From Pseudobacteroides cellulosolvens ATCC 35603 = DSM 2933 (GTDB taxonomy: Bacteria > Bacillota > Clostridia > Acetivibrionales > DSM-2933), in NCBI RefSeq assembly GCF_001262605.1, contig NZ_LGTC01000001.1:6088001-6152000 (forward strand): a DNA stretch of 64,000 nt, given 5' to 3'. Both the position numbers and the translations under genes were made by a program. Under the pieces are notes generated by a model, which did not search any database, was not told the DNA's origin, and worked only from the letters and a program-made list of their open reading frames with translations. Below, piece after piece: positions 27,087 through 35,335 of this stretch (position 1 is the stretch's first letter; every line of letters starts with the position of its first letter).

Positions 27087-28052
27087 CTACAAGTCACCTT
27101 GTGCAATAGCTTCTGCGACTAATTCAGGCTGTTCCTCATACCAGGGTTTGATGTAGCTGCTTTTAAAGAAGACTGTTTTGCTCCCGCAAATTTCACAATA
27201 CCTTCCATTGCCCGGGCTGTGGTAATCACAATGAGGATTATGTTCTTTGCTGCAAGTATTAATTATGTTTGCCCCGCAACTTTTGCAGTTGCTGCTTAAA
27301 AAGCAGCCGCTGTCATCACCGCAAATTGGACAGGCAATTGCTTCACTGTTGCCGTTGACCTCAATTCCCTTGTAGTAGGTACGAAGGACACCATCTTCGT
27401 TATCCTGCCATTTGCTTCCGCATATCATGCAGTATACTGAATAAGTACTCTTTTCCGTATTGCCGCATTGTGTGCAAATGATACTTTTCTTAGGATTTAA
27501 GAGGTCAAGCCGCCTTAAAACCTGTATTCTTGTAGTTAGTGCTGAGACTGAAACATTAAAAAAATCAGCTACAGCTTCTAATGAATAAAAGTTACAGCCA
27601 AGCAAAATGCTTTGAGGCATGAGGAGTCTGCCGGCAAACTCATTGGCTTCCAGGTCTTCGATATATCTTTCATTAGGTGTTTTAACATCATCGCTAATTG
27701 AGAGATGATCAAGAATAACATGTCCAAGCTCATGTGCAATTGTAAAATTCAGCCTTCGGTCTTTGGATTCTTTGAAAGGATAATTTATTTTGTTTCTGTT
27801 TAAAATTATCTGGTAATCATCACTCTCCGGATTGTATATGGATATGGCATCAAAATTGCTGCTGACATTTGAAACAGTTCCTACCTGCAAAGATAATTCG
27901 CTGCTGTTAGCGATTGTATCAAGGAGCTGTACGCAGTCAACAGGCCATTTTGTTATAAAATATGTGCTGAAAAATTGGCGTATTTTATAATCAATGAACT
28001 TTCTGCGGTATTCCGGAATTTGTTCAATTGTATAATTGTCTATATGATTCAT
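27087..28052 (-). CDS. ImmA/IrrE-type metallopeptidase with C-terminal zinc ribbons
   Basis: The 321-residue protein has an ImmA/IrrE peptidase domain with H107-E-L-G-H111 and the third ligand in DLEANEFAGRLLMP (E135). Enzymes of this type cleave XRE-family repressors after damage or stress. The C-terminal half has several CxxC pairs (CTQCG/CMICG, CPICG/CKSCG, CEICG) that form zinc ribbons, which is unusual for the family and may sense or bind nucleic acid or zinc. SD GGAGGG precedes the ATG. It has its own promoter with palindromic sites (28073-28120). The XRE gene upstream is the probable substrate. Confidence 0.88.
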   Translation of the reverse strand: MNHIDNYTIEQIPEYRRKFIDYKIRQFFSTYFITKWPVDCVQLLDTIANSSELSLQVGTVSNVSSNFDAISIYNPESDDYQIILNRNKINYPFKESKDRRLNFTIAHELGHVILDHLSISDDVKTPNERYIEDLEANEFAGRLLMPQSILLGCNFYSLEAVADFFNVSVSALTTRIQVLRRLDLLNPKKSIICTQCGNTEKSTYSVYCMICGSKWQDNEDGVLRTYYKGIEVNGNSEAIACPICGDDSGCFLSSNCKSCGANIINTCSKEHNPHCDYHSPGNGRYCEICGSKTVFFKSSYIKPWYEEQPELVAEAIAQGDL

Positions 28053-28072
28053 AGGATTATCCCTCCATAATA

Positions 28073-28120
28073 AGAACGTGTGTTCTGTATAATTATACAG
28101 AAAACCCTATATATTGTAAA
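28073..28120 (-). promoter_or_regulatory. immA-like gene promoter with overlapping palindromic operators
   Basis: On the minus strand TTTACA (28115-28120) and TATAAT (28092-28097) are exactly 17 nt apart. The -10 lies in a perfect 20-nt palindrome at 28083-28102 (CTGTATAATTATACAG plus TT/AA flanks). Immediately downstream AGAACGTGTGTTCT (28073-28086) is a perfect palindrome fitting the Firmicute LexA box pattern GAAC-N4-GTTC. This suggests control by LexA and by a dimeric repressor, perhaps the neighbouring XRE protein. Confidence 0.7.
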
Positions 28121-28172
28121 TACATAAATAGGATAATTTTTTAAAAAGCCAAAAGGATTTTCTGCTGAAAAG

Positions 28173-28213
28173 CCAGGAAGCCTTTGCTAGAGCAGGTGAT
28201 TCAAAGGCTCTGG
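28173..28213 (-). terminator. Terminator of the XRE regulator gene
   Basis: CCAGAGCCTTTG and CAAAGGCTTCCTGG pair on the minus strand, with CTTTTC after. It separates the XRE gene from the immA-like promoter, so the two are transcribed separately. Confidence 0.6.
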
Positions 28214-28214
28214 T

Positions 28215-28649
28215 TTATTTTTTACGTTTTTTATTCTTATTAAGAAGGGAAGTTGCGACAGCTTTTATAGCTGATATGTCTTCTGAAGACAGCTCTTTAG
28301 ATATCCTGTAGGCAATATTTGCCCAGTCGCTGTCCTTCTCATACATCTCCTTAGCCATTCTAAGAATATCAACAACATTTCCCTTATCGTCACGGAATAC
28401 CTTTTCAGTATATCCTGAGTGGTCAATTGTTTCTTCAATGTAACCTGCTTTTATCAGAAGCTCTTCATATGGTACCTCGAGATGTGGTGCCAGTGCTTTC
28501 AGTACAGCCGGAGTAGGATTTTTTCGCTGTCCTGTCTCAATTCTCCATACCTCAGTATTGCTTATACCTGCTCTTTCGGCAAGCTGACGCTGCGATAACT
28601 CTCGCATTGTTCGTATGGACTCAACATATTTCCCAAGTTCTGTTGACAT
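28215..28649 (-). CDS. XRE-family transcriptional regulator
   Basis: The 144-residue protein has an N-terminal helix-turn-helix of the Cro/C1 type (about 8-65, RELSQRQLAERAGISNTEVWRIETGQ) and a helical C-terminal part likely for dimerisation or cleavage control. It is paired with the ImmA/IrrE-like peptidase, which suggests a repressor removed by proteolysis, as in ImmR/ImmA or DdrO/IrrE. There is no phage or ICE gene nearby, so this may be a stand-alone damage-response module. The SD GAGGTGA is clear. A 16-nt palindrome at 28684 lies 35 nt before the ATG. Confidence 0.88.
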   Translation of the reverse strand: MSTELGKYVESIRTMRELSQRQLAERAGISNTEVWRIETGQRKNPTPAVLKALAPHLEVPYEELLIKAGYIEETIDHSGYTEKVFRDDKGNVVDILRMAKEMYEKDSDWANIAYRISKELSSEDISAIKAVATSLLNKNKKRKK

Positions 28650-28683
28650 TATAAATCACCTCAATTTTAATTATATATCAAAA

Positions 28684-28699
28684 GTTGCTGATAAGCAAC
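28684..28699. promoter_or_regulatory. Palindromic operator candidate GTTGCT-GATA-AGCAAC
   Basis: GTTGCT and AGCAAC are perfect inverted arms around GATA, in the divergent region between the XRE gene and the gene at 28815. It is a good size for an XRE dimer site and could control both directions. Confidence 0.55.
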
Positions 28700-28726
28700 G
28701 ATTTGTTATTAAATTATTGCTAAATA

Positions 28727-28755
28727 TTGACGGTAGATATTAAAAATGTTATAAT
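28727..28755 (+). promoter_or_regulatory. Sigma-A promoter of the split dockerin protein gene
   Basis: TTGACG (28727-28732) and TATAAT (28750-28755) are separated by 17 nt. The gene starts at 28815 with SD GGAGGAG. Confidence 0.75.
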
Positions 28756-28814
28756 TGTTGTGTAACCATTAAGAAACGCAGCTGAATAATTTTATTTAAG
28801 GAGGAGTACATAAT

Positions 28815-29462
28815 ATGAATAAAAAGAGAATGGTACTATTAACAGTTATTTTTCTTATTTTGAGCATACCAATGGTTATTTTCGGGGAATCACAGGATAT
28901 TAAGGATGTAATGTGGGATGGTATGACATTTACCTACGATTCCAATCAAGAGCCTTGGACTGAGGATGAGCTTCAAATACTAAGAAAAGCAGTTAATGAT
29001 TTTTACCCTGAAATTGGGAGAGTATATGGAAGACCATTTATGGCAATGACAGTAAATATAGTTAAGGACCCTAACTTGAGCTGTGAGGGGGATTATGATG
29101 AAAATATCATAAGGTTAAGGAATTTAAATGATTTATCTGTAGTCTTAAACCAGATGCTTCACCTATTTCATGGAGCTTGTCAAATAAAGCTGGACAGCTT
29201 CGAGGAGGGTATGGCTTCGGCGGCGGGAAGGATAATATTAGAGAATATACCGGAATACAGAAACCAGATGAAGTTAAGTACAGCATATTATGAAGCATTG
29301 AATCAGGAAATGCTTGGTGGAAATTACAAAGACGGGCTCGACTCCAAATTGCATAATGAATTGTGTGATTATGCCTGGAGTAAGGTTTATACTGAGAATA
29401 GTGAATTCTTTGCAAGTTTTATGTTAAATTATATCAAAAATATATGGATGATCTTGATATAA
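28815..29462 (+). CDS. N-terminal part of a secreted dockerin protein: degenerate metallopeptidase-like domain
   Basis: This 215-residue frame begins with a signal peptide (1-25), followed by a domain that looks like a gluzincin-type metallopeptidase without its site. Where HExxH is expected the sequence reads N112-Q-M-L-H116, with EEGMA (130-134) as the downstream glutamate motif. The frame ends in MILI, but the alternative frame continues smoothly from 29436-29440, a run of five A. Adding one A gives ...NYIKKYMDDLDII and joins the next frame. The two parts together form one protein of about 1085 residues. The start has SD GGAGGAG. It is interrupted by mutation or by a missed base in the sequence. 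Confidence 0.7.
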   Translation: MNKKRMVLLTVIFLILSIPMVIFGESQDIKDVMWDGMTFTYDSNQEPWTEDELQILRKAVNDFYPEIGRVYGRPFMAMTVNIVKDPNLSCEGDYDENIIRLRNLNDLSVVLNQMLHLFHGACQIKLDSFEEGMASAAGRIILENIPEYRNQMKLSTAYYEALNQEMLGGNYKDGLDSKLHNELCDYAWSKVYTENSEFFASFMLNYIKNIWMILI

Positions 29463-32056
29463 TAAGCTCAGAGGATAAGCTTGTGGATCTGGCGGAAGAA
29501 ACTCAGAGGACGGTTGAGGAAATGCCATTTAAGGCATGGTATGGCAGGCAGGGGTGCTTGAAGCAAAAACCAGCAAATGGTGTTTTTATTAATGCATATC
29601 CACTTGTGTATAAAGCTTCAGAAGTCAATTTGATTGAACGCTATGGATTTAATAGAACCATTATGAGAAGGTATGATGATCTAAGTTGGAAAATTACTGA
29701 TTTTAGTGGACAGGAGCTAATTTCCGGGAATAGCAATATGGGCGATGATTTTGCCGATTTAAGCAAAATGTTAAGTGAATCAGGATATTGTGGAAGGATC
29801 AAAGTTGTTTACAAGTCCGAATACGAAGGAAAGGTCCTAGAAGATGTATCTTATCAGTATTGGGATCCATTTCAACAAGAATTAGGAGTGTTTGGTATTG
29901 TTCCAAACATAAACAACGGAATAATAAAGTTTTATACTGAGGATGGCATGACTATGGAAGCAAGTATAATCAATGGAGCTTTTTCTGCTAAGGAGCTTAA
30001 AAATGTAAGAGGTAAAATAACTGCTTCAATTAATACATATAACGGTCAGGTTCTTTATAAGACTTTTAACAAAAATGAAGGAGATTACTATCTTTATATG
30101 GCACCGCCTGTACCTGTCGATTTAAAAGTCAGTTCAGAAAATGGTTGTATAAACCTGGCTTGGACTGGAGAAGGTTTACAGGGTTATAATGTTAAAAGAA
30201 GTTCAATACCTGGTGGAGAGTATGTTACAATAGCTGAAAATATTATTGGAGATAAGGAGCAGGTTATTTTTACAGATGATATTTCGGATGGCACAAGATA
30301 TTACTATACTGTTTCAGCAGTGAATGGTGGTATTGAAAGTCTTGATAGTCCTATAAGGACATGGATAGAACCATATGCAACATCTACAGTGATAAGGCAG
30401 AATGCAGGGAGTTTTGAGGTTGATAGTCCGGTTGCATTTGGAGTAGAGGTCACTTGCGAGAATGGAAACTATCCGTCCGGCAGTGTTATTATTCGAGAGG
30501 GTGATATGGTAATTGGGGAAGAAAAGTTGCAGTGCACTAATAGTAATATGTCAATAGCAAACATAACAGTATATTTTGCTTTGGATGGCGAACATAGCAT
30601 TACTGCAGAATACATTGGAAATGAAATGTTTCAAAGTAGTAAATCAATGGATTTTATAGTATCTATAGAGAAGTATAGTTTGAAATTAATGCTGTCAAGC
30701 GTGCCTTCTATCTCAGTACCAGGGCAGCCTTTGGTTTTAACAGCAATAGCATCAGGAACATATTCAACATTGCCTAGAGGTACTGTTTTATTTATAGATG
30801 GAAATGCAGATAAAAATGTAATTCTTGGAGAATCTAAGTTGACCCCATTGTCAACAGGTAATAAAGGTATTGCTGAAATAACGGTAAACTCATTATCAGA
30901 GGGGGAACATTACATAGTATTACATTATGTAGAAGGTGAAGATTATCTAAAAACATTTGATTCAGTGAGACATTTAGTCAGCAATAAGTATATAGCTACT
31001 GAGACAACTTTAAAGAGCAATTATAATCCCATAGCTTATAAAGAAGCAATAACGTTAACAGCAACAGTCAAGAGTACAAAAGGCCAGGCTACAAGCGGAA
31101 GGGTTGTATTCAGGGATCTTGACGAGGTTATCGGCACTGTAGATATAGTTCCTGTGGAGGGCACAGATTATTCAGAAGCGGTGCTTAAAAAGCAAATAAA
31201 CTTTGTAGGTATTCATCATCTGACTGCTGAATATCAGGATAATGATACCTATGCAGGAAGTGTAGGTAGGCTGGATCAGTTGCTTGTAAGTAAAGAGCGG
31301 AACGCTATTGAATTAAATATCGGTAGCGATACTGTATCAGGTGAACAAGTGCTATCTGCAGATTTAACCTGGCTTGAAAAAGAAGTGTTTCCAACAGGAA
31401 GTGTAGTATTCAAAGACGGTGATAATGTTATAGGAGAAGCTTCCTTCGAAATAATTGATGAAACGAAGGCTGCTGCTTCCTTAAAGATTAAAAGCCTCAC
31501 ACCAGGATTTCATACAATAACCGCGATTTATAACGGTGATATTTGCTTTAATGGTTCTAGCGACTCAGAGAATATTACAGTTACTGCACCTTTAAAAAAG
31601 AAGTATAAGATATCAGGGTGGTTGGAATCAGGTTCTAGTAAAGATTGTTCGGGGTTTTCAGTAAAAATCGAGGGGAATGATTATTTTGCTTCTACAAATT
31701 CCTTAGGGTATTTTGAACTGACTGATGTTGATGAAAGTGATGCAGGTTATTCAATCAGTATAACTAAGCCTGGTCATTTAAAAAGGATTATATCCTTGGA
31801 GAAGCTAAATGGGGATGTACAGATTGGAAATGAAGAATCTAAAATTCAGATATGGCCTGGTGATATTGATCAGGATGGGACAATAAATATGAAGGATGTT
31901 ATTATGATAGCAAAATTATACAATGTTAGCTCAAAGGAATCCGGTTATAATGCAGGATATGATTTGAATCAAGATGGAGTCATTAATATTAGTGATATTA
32001 TTGCTATTGCAAAGCATTTTAATGCATCCACTTCGTCTTATAATAATGCTATATAG
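29444..32056 (+). CDS. C-terminal part of the split dockerin protein: FN3, Ig-like repeats, X-module and dockerin
   Basis: Only 18 nt overlap the preceding frame, and no SD is seen at the ATG, so this is most likely the same protein after a frameshift. In this frame's numbering: residues 1-220 continue the metallopeptidase-like region, 223-310 are an FN3 domain, and 316-715 are four bacterial Ig-like repeats of about 100 residues (GSVIIREGD, GTVLFIDG, GRVVFRDLD, GSVVFKDGD). An X-module follows at 719-803 (GYFELT, SITKPGHLKR). The last 65 residues are a type II-like dockerin (GDIDQDGTINMKDV, YDLNQDGVINISD). It should be exported and docked on a scaffoldin. No active enzyme is visible. Confidence 0.82.
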   Translation: MDDLDIISSEDKLVDLAEETQRTVEEMPFKAWYGRQGCLKQKPANGVFINAYPLVYKASEVNLIERYGFNRTIMRRYDDLSWKITDFSGQELISGNSNMGDDFADLSKMLSESGYCGRIKVVYKSEYEGKVLEDVSYQYWDPFQQELGVFGIVPNINNGIIKFYTEDGMTMEASIINGAFSAKELKNVRGKITASINTYNGQVLYKTFNKNEGDYYLYMAPPVPVDLKVSSENGCINLAWTGEGLQGYNVKRSSIPGGEYVTIAENIIGDKEQVIFTDDISDGTRYYYTVSAVNGGIESLDSPIRTWIEPYATSTVIRQNAGSFEVDSPVAFGVEVTCENGNYPSGSVIIREGDMVIGEEKLQCTNSNMSIANITVYFALDGEHSITAEYIGNEMFQSSKSMDFIVSIEKYSLKLMLSSVPSISVPGQPLVLTAIASGTYSTLPRGTVLFIDGNADKNVILGESKLTPLSTGNKGIAEITVNSLSEGEHYIVLHYVEGEDYLKTFDSVRHLVSNKYIATETTLKSNYNPIAYKEAITLTATVKSTKGQATSGRVVFRDLDEVIGTVDIVPVEGTDYSEAVLKKQINFVGIHHLTAEYQDNDTYAGSVGRLDQLLVSKERNAIELNIGSDTVSGEQVLSADLTWLEKEVFPTGSVVFKDGDNVIGEASFEIIDETKAAASLKIKSLTPGFHTITAIYNGDICFNGSSDSENITVTAPLKKKYKISGWLESGSSKDCSGFSVKIEGNDYFASTNSLGYFELTDVDESDAGYSISITKPGHLKRIISLEKLNGDVQIGNEESKIQIWPGDIDQDGTINMKDVIMIAKLYNVSSKESGYNAGYDLNQDGVINISDIIAIAKHFNASTSSYNNAI

Positions 32057-32127
32057 GTTCCATCGGTGTAAAATAACTGTTCTATGTATAGACTTGGACT
32101 AAAAAATTAATTATATTAATCTATCAT

Positions 32128-32164
32128 GGGGGTAGGTTGAAGCGTTTTGCTTTAGCTTGCCCCC
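32128..32164 (+). terminator. Terminator after the split dockerin protein
   Basis: GGGGG-TAGG-TTGAAGC pairs with GCTTTAGCTTGCCCCC around GTTTT, and TTAATTTTGG follows. It lies 72 nt after the stop at 32056. Confidence 0.75.
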
Positions 32165-32537
32165 TTAATTTTGGTATAAAACTGGATGATTTCTAAACTA
32201 AGCTGTTATCTATAAGAAACAAAATAAAAAAGTTATTTTTAATATTGACGATAGGTGACGAGTTCTGGTAAAATATAAATGTAACCTATAGGGGACGTAA
32301 ACGGATCGATTATATAATCGGTACAAACAATAATGTTGTTAATAAAGAAATCACTTTGCGGTTTTTGTTGCGTTGCTAAAGAGTGAAAACTGGCATGCAA
32401 TAGAGAGGGGCGGGTTCTCATGTGAAAGAATAAAACACAATTTAATAGCTAATAGCAATTAATTACATTAATAAATTTCACATTTAATGAATACTTTATT
32501 TAGGAGTTATTGGAAAAATTAGAATAGTGGGTAGAGT
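32165..32537. other. Intergenic leader-like stretch with promoter and inverted repeats
   Basis: TTGACG and TAAAAT, 18 nt apart (about 32245-32273), form a possible promoter. Around and after it are ATAGGT...ACCTAT arms, a perfect CGATTATATAATCG palindrome near 32308-32321, CACTTT...AAAGAGTG and GAGA...TTCTC pairings. The sequence is less AT-rich than other gaps. It does not match any riboswitch consensus I know. It could be a leader for the small gene at 32538 or an unassigned RNA. Confidence 0.4.
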
Positions 32538-32738
32538 ATGAAAAAAAATAAAAAGTATTTTTTGTATGAGAAAAATCCAAGGAGGTTCTACGAAAAAATG
32601 AATATCGAGAAAAAAGATCCGGGTATGCAATATATATTATCCAAGCATATTCTAAAACACCTGCTGTTAAAAGGTGTTATAACAGAAGATGAATATAAAC
32701 GTATAGATAAAGAAAATATAAAGAATCTGGAACAATAG
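32538..32738 (+). CDS. Small hypothetical protein with SHOCT-like C-terminal helix pair
   Basis: The 66-residue basic protein ends with YILSKHILKHLLLKGVITEDEYKRIDKENIK. This pattern (a hydrophobic helix, GVITEDEY, then a charged helix) resembles SHOCT-like short motifs and small proteins found near recombinases in clostridia. No membrane segment or signal peptide is present. The SD is weak (GGGTAGAG). No function can be given. Confidence 0.5.
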   Translation: MKKNKKYFLYEKNPRRFYEKMNIEKKDPGMQYILSKHILKHLLLKGVITEDEYKRIDKENIKNLEQ

Positions 32739-33243
32739 GCTTTTGATTTATAACTTTCAATACACTATTTCAATAAAGATAAAGGTAGCCAATATAACCA
32801 ACTCCTTCTTAGGAGCAGTATGTTATAGAATGATTTAAATATTACTTCCAATTCCTACTCAAGTTTTAAAGCGGAAGTTAAATTTGAGTCATTGCTATAA
32901 TTATTGCCAGGAGGGAGTTTTTTTATTATATAGCATATACACTATCATAAAATGATAAATATTCTTTACACATTTTTTAAAATTTATGTTATAATATAAT
33001 GAGTGAATTTTATATAATTTATTTTTATAGTACCCTTAATCATATCGTTAAAAGTTCGGTCTTTCATTTAGTTTATTAAATGTTCTTTTAGATATTAATG
33101 TTTTAAAATATTAATTAAGAGTTCCATAATTCAGCTTTAGACTGCTCGATGTCACATTGTCTCATTATTATGCTTGGAAATATGTTGTGTTATATCTGTG
33201 CTATACATTTACACTTCAAACCAATAATTAAGGAGGAAATGTT
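32739..33243. other. Intergenic region upstream of the CheY-like gene
   Basis: It holds element copy B (32829-32893). Outside it, AACTCCTTC (about 32798) and GAGGGAGTT plus TTTTTT (about 32912-32926) can pair, as if a terminator hairpin had received the element in its loop. A TATAAT near 32990 with a TTTACA 19 nt earlier is a weak promoter. No coding region is seen. Confidence 0.45.
32829..32893. repeat. Short terminal-inverted-repeat element, copy B (internal hairpin missing)
   Basis: The ends AATGATTTAAATATTACTTCC and GGAAGTTAAATTTGAGTCATT are inverted repeats, extended outward by TTATAG/CTATAA. At 65 bp this copy lacks the TTGAC...GTCAA centre of the other three, like an internally deleted MITE. 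Confidence 0.65.
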
Positions 33244-33621
33244 ATGAGTTCTAATTCATTAAAAGTTCTTGTTTGTGATGATTCTATTCTAATTAGAAAA
33301 AAGTTAAAGGATTGCTTGCAGGAATGTGGTTGCAGCGAGGTTCTTGAGGCATTGGACGGGCAAAAGGCTGTGGATATATACAAGGAAGAAAAGCCTGATT
33401 TGGTTTTTATGGATATTGTAATGCCTGTTAAAAGTGGTATTCAGGCTACCGAAGAAATAATAGAGTTTGATAAGAATGCTAAGGTGGTAATAGCTTCCTC
33501 GTCCGGTACAAAAACCCATTTAAAACAGGCCTTAGAAGCAGGTGCATATGAATTTGTCCAAAAGCCTGTTGATGTAGCTCAAATAAAGAACATTATAACT
33601 AACTATAAAAAGGAGGGCTAA
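33244..33621 (+). CDS. CheY-like single-domain response regulator
   Basis: The 125-residue receiver domain has the acidic pair D12/D13, phospho-acceptor D57 (FMDIVMP), a Ser at the T/S switch (ASSSG) and K107 (KPVD). There is no output domain, so it works through protein contact, as CheY does at the flagellar switch or in a phosphotransfer chain. SD GGAGG precedes the ATG. The next gene, 4 nt after the stop, encodes a CheX-like phosphatase domain, which very probably acts on this protein. Confidence 0.92.
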   Translation: MSSNSLKVLVCDDSILIRKKLKDCLQECGCSEVLEALDGQKAVDIYKEEKPDLVFMDIVMPVKSGIQATEEIIEFDKNAKVVIASSSGTKTHLKQALEAGAYEFVQKPVDVAQIKNIITNYKKEG

Positions 33622-33625
33622 TTAG

Positions 33626-34510
33626 ATGTTTACACAACTTTTCGGAAGCTTTCTTTTAAATAAAAAATTAGTTACAAATGAACAATTAATGGATGCTTTG
33701 AATTACCAGAGCCTGGTTCGATTAAAACTGGGTGTTCTCGCTGTAAATGCGGGCTATATGACATCGGAAGACATCAATAAGGTCCATGATGTTCAGTCTA
33801 AAGTGGATAAGAAATTCGGGGAAATTGCCATTGAGATGGGGTTTTTGGATGAAGAAAAAGTAGATAAACTTCTCTCATCACAGAAAACTGGTTATTTACT
33901 TTTGGGACAAGCATTGGTTGATAAAAATTATATGACTATGAAGCAGTTTGAAGAAGCAATTAATATGTACAAAAAGGAACACAGTCTGACAAGTGAGCAA
34001 CTACAGTCTGTCGATAATGGAGACTTTAATCAAATTGTTAGCGGGTTTTACAGCTTTGACAATCTTCCAGGAGGCGAAATCTATAAAAATTATTTTTCTC
34101 TTCTTTTTCGAAATATTGTTAGATTTGTTGATGGAAGCTTCATTCCTAAGGAAAAGAAGCCTATTTCCAACTATAAATATCAGTGGATGGTAACCCAAAA
34201 TATATTCGGTAACATAGGATTGGATACATATATTTGCGGGGATGATAAAGCGTTTATAGGTTTTGCCAATAAATTTGCACAGGAAAACTTTACTGAAAAT
34301 GATGAATATGTACAGGCTTCATTAGGAGAATTCCTAAATCAGATAAACGGTTTGTTTCTTGTGAATATGTCAAATAGCAATGTGGAATTGGAATTAACTC
34401 CACAGGTCGTTAATAATAACGGCGTCATAACGGAACTATCGGAAGCTTACTGTATAACAGTTGAGTTTTCTTTCGGTGAGATTGATTTCATAATATCCAA
34501 GTCAAACTAA
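33626..34510 (+). CDS. MshEN-like repeat protein with CheX-like phosphatase domain
   Basis: The 294-residue cytoplasmic protein has two parts. Residues 1-117 contain four repeats of about 28 residues with the pattern of MshEN/GspE-N c-di-GMP-binding motifs (LLNKKLVTNEQLMDALNYQ, KLGVLAVNAGYMT, KFGEIAIEMGFLDEEKVDKLL, LLGQALVDKNYMT). Residues 145-294 resemble CheX/CheC phosphatases, with an E235-x-x-N238 active-site pattern in GEFLNQINGLF. The gene follows its probable partner, the CheY-like regulator, by 4 nt. I infer a device in which c-di-GMP tunes dephosphorylation of the receiver. The domain matches are by eye, so c-di-GMP binding is a hypothesis. Confidence 0.75.
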   Translation: MFTQLFGSFLLNKKLVTNEQLMDALNYQSLVRLKLGVLAVNAGYMTSEDINKVHDVQSKVDKKFGEIAIEMGFLDEEKVDKLLSSQKTGYLLLGQALVDKNYMTMKQFEEAINMYKKEHSLTSEQLQSVDNGDFNQIVSGFYSFDNLPGGEIYKNYFSLLFRNIVRFVDGSFIPKEKKPISNYKYQWMVTQNIFGNIGLDTYICGDDKAFIGFANKFAQENFTENDEYVQASLGEFLNQINGLFLVNMSNSNVELELTPQVVNNNGVITELSEAYCITVEFSFGEIDFIISKSN

Positions 34511-34533
34511 ATAATTATATAGTTATATAGGTA

Positions 34534-34567
34534 GCACCCGAATTCATTTTTAGATTCGGGTGCATTT
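34534..34567 (+). terminator. Terminator after the CheY/CheX-like pair
   Basis: GCACCCGAAT and ATTCGGGTGC form a perfect 10-bp stem around TCATTTTTAG, with ATTTT after. Confidence 0.85.
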
Positions 34568-34627
34568 TAATTCCAAATTGCATTAAGTTGTAATTATTGC
34601 TAAAATATAATTCATGGATACTTTAAT

Positions 34628-34770
34628 AAAGCTACCGAACTGTAAAGTTATACATAAGTTCGCTTGGACGGTCATATCGCTTCGATTCATTGCTCGCCCA
34701 TGCAACCAGGAACAGCCTTCTTAGGCGATTCTACCCAAATAGTATAACTAGTTTTAAGTTCGGTATCTTT
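34628..34770. repeat. 143-bp element with terminal inverted repeats
   Basis: The left end AAAGCTACCGAACTG...AGTTATA and the right end TATAACTAG...AGTTCGGTATCTTT are inverted repeats of about 25 nt with small gaps. The interior is less AT-rich (CGCTTGGACGG, CTCGCCCATGCAACC) and has no reading frame. It is unrelated to the four-copy element. It could be a MITE or a structured RNA; only one copy is seen here. Confidence 0.5.
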
Positions 34771-34831
34771 GATTAGTCACTTTTAATTATATTTAGAAAT
34801 AGCGGAATTATAGCAAAAGGACGGAATAATA

Positions 34832-35197
34832 ATGACTATAAAAAGGGAATGGGGTATTGGCGGTTATATAATTATTGGGGCTGGCATTTTGGCAACATTG
34901 TCAATGACTTTGAGTTGGGTAAATTTATCTTCATTGTCCTGCAATGGTATCCAACAACGCACATACTTCTATTTGGTTTTTTTTATTTATCCGATTATTA
35001 TAACCATCAAAAATTATAAGATAAACGAGCTGATTGGATATGTAAGCAGCTGCCTTGCGATACTATGCGGTATTAAGTATATAACGACAAAAAACACTTT
35101 CTTTTTTGGCAATTTATCATCTATAGGGGCATATGTGTTTACTCTTTCATCAATTATACTTATGGTTGGGGTTTATAAATATAAAAATAAGACTTGA
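34832..35197 (+). CDS. Small integral membrane protein of unknown function
   Basis: The 121-residue protein has four hydrophobic segments (about 10-30, 46-60, 68-84 and 96-115) and a positively charged C-terminus (YKYKNKT). No family is recognised. SD AAGGACGG precedes the ATG. It stands alone between an inverted-repeat element and a DUF4261-like gene. Confidence 0.65.
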   Translation: MTIKREWGIGGYIIIGAGILATLSMTLSWVNLSSLSCNGIQQRTYFYLVFFIYPIIITIKNYKINELIGYVSSCLAILCGIKYITTKNTFFFGNLSSIGAYVFTLSSIILMVGVYKYKNKT

Positions 35198-35335
35198 GAT
35201 TGCAAAAAGCTAATAGCCAATCATAATAAATATCTTGCAGTAATCACAAAACTGGGCTAAGATTAATACATGTAAATTTATAATATTAATTTGAAATGAA
35301 AGTCTTTATATATAAAATTGTTTTGGAGGTGCTAT

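Noticed and set aside
29436..29440. Programmed -1 frameshift in the split dockerin protein
   Set aside because: The zero frame reads ATC AAA AAT, which does not make an X-XXY-YYZ heptamer. A missing A or a plain mutation is more likely.
32240..32440. c-di-GMP or other riboswitch in the gap before the 66-residue protein
   Set aside because: None of the known core blocks (such as ACGCAAAGCC or GCTGAGA) is present on either strand.
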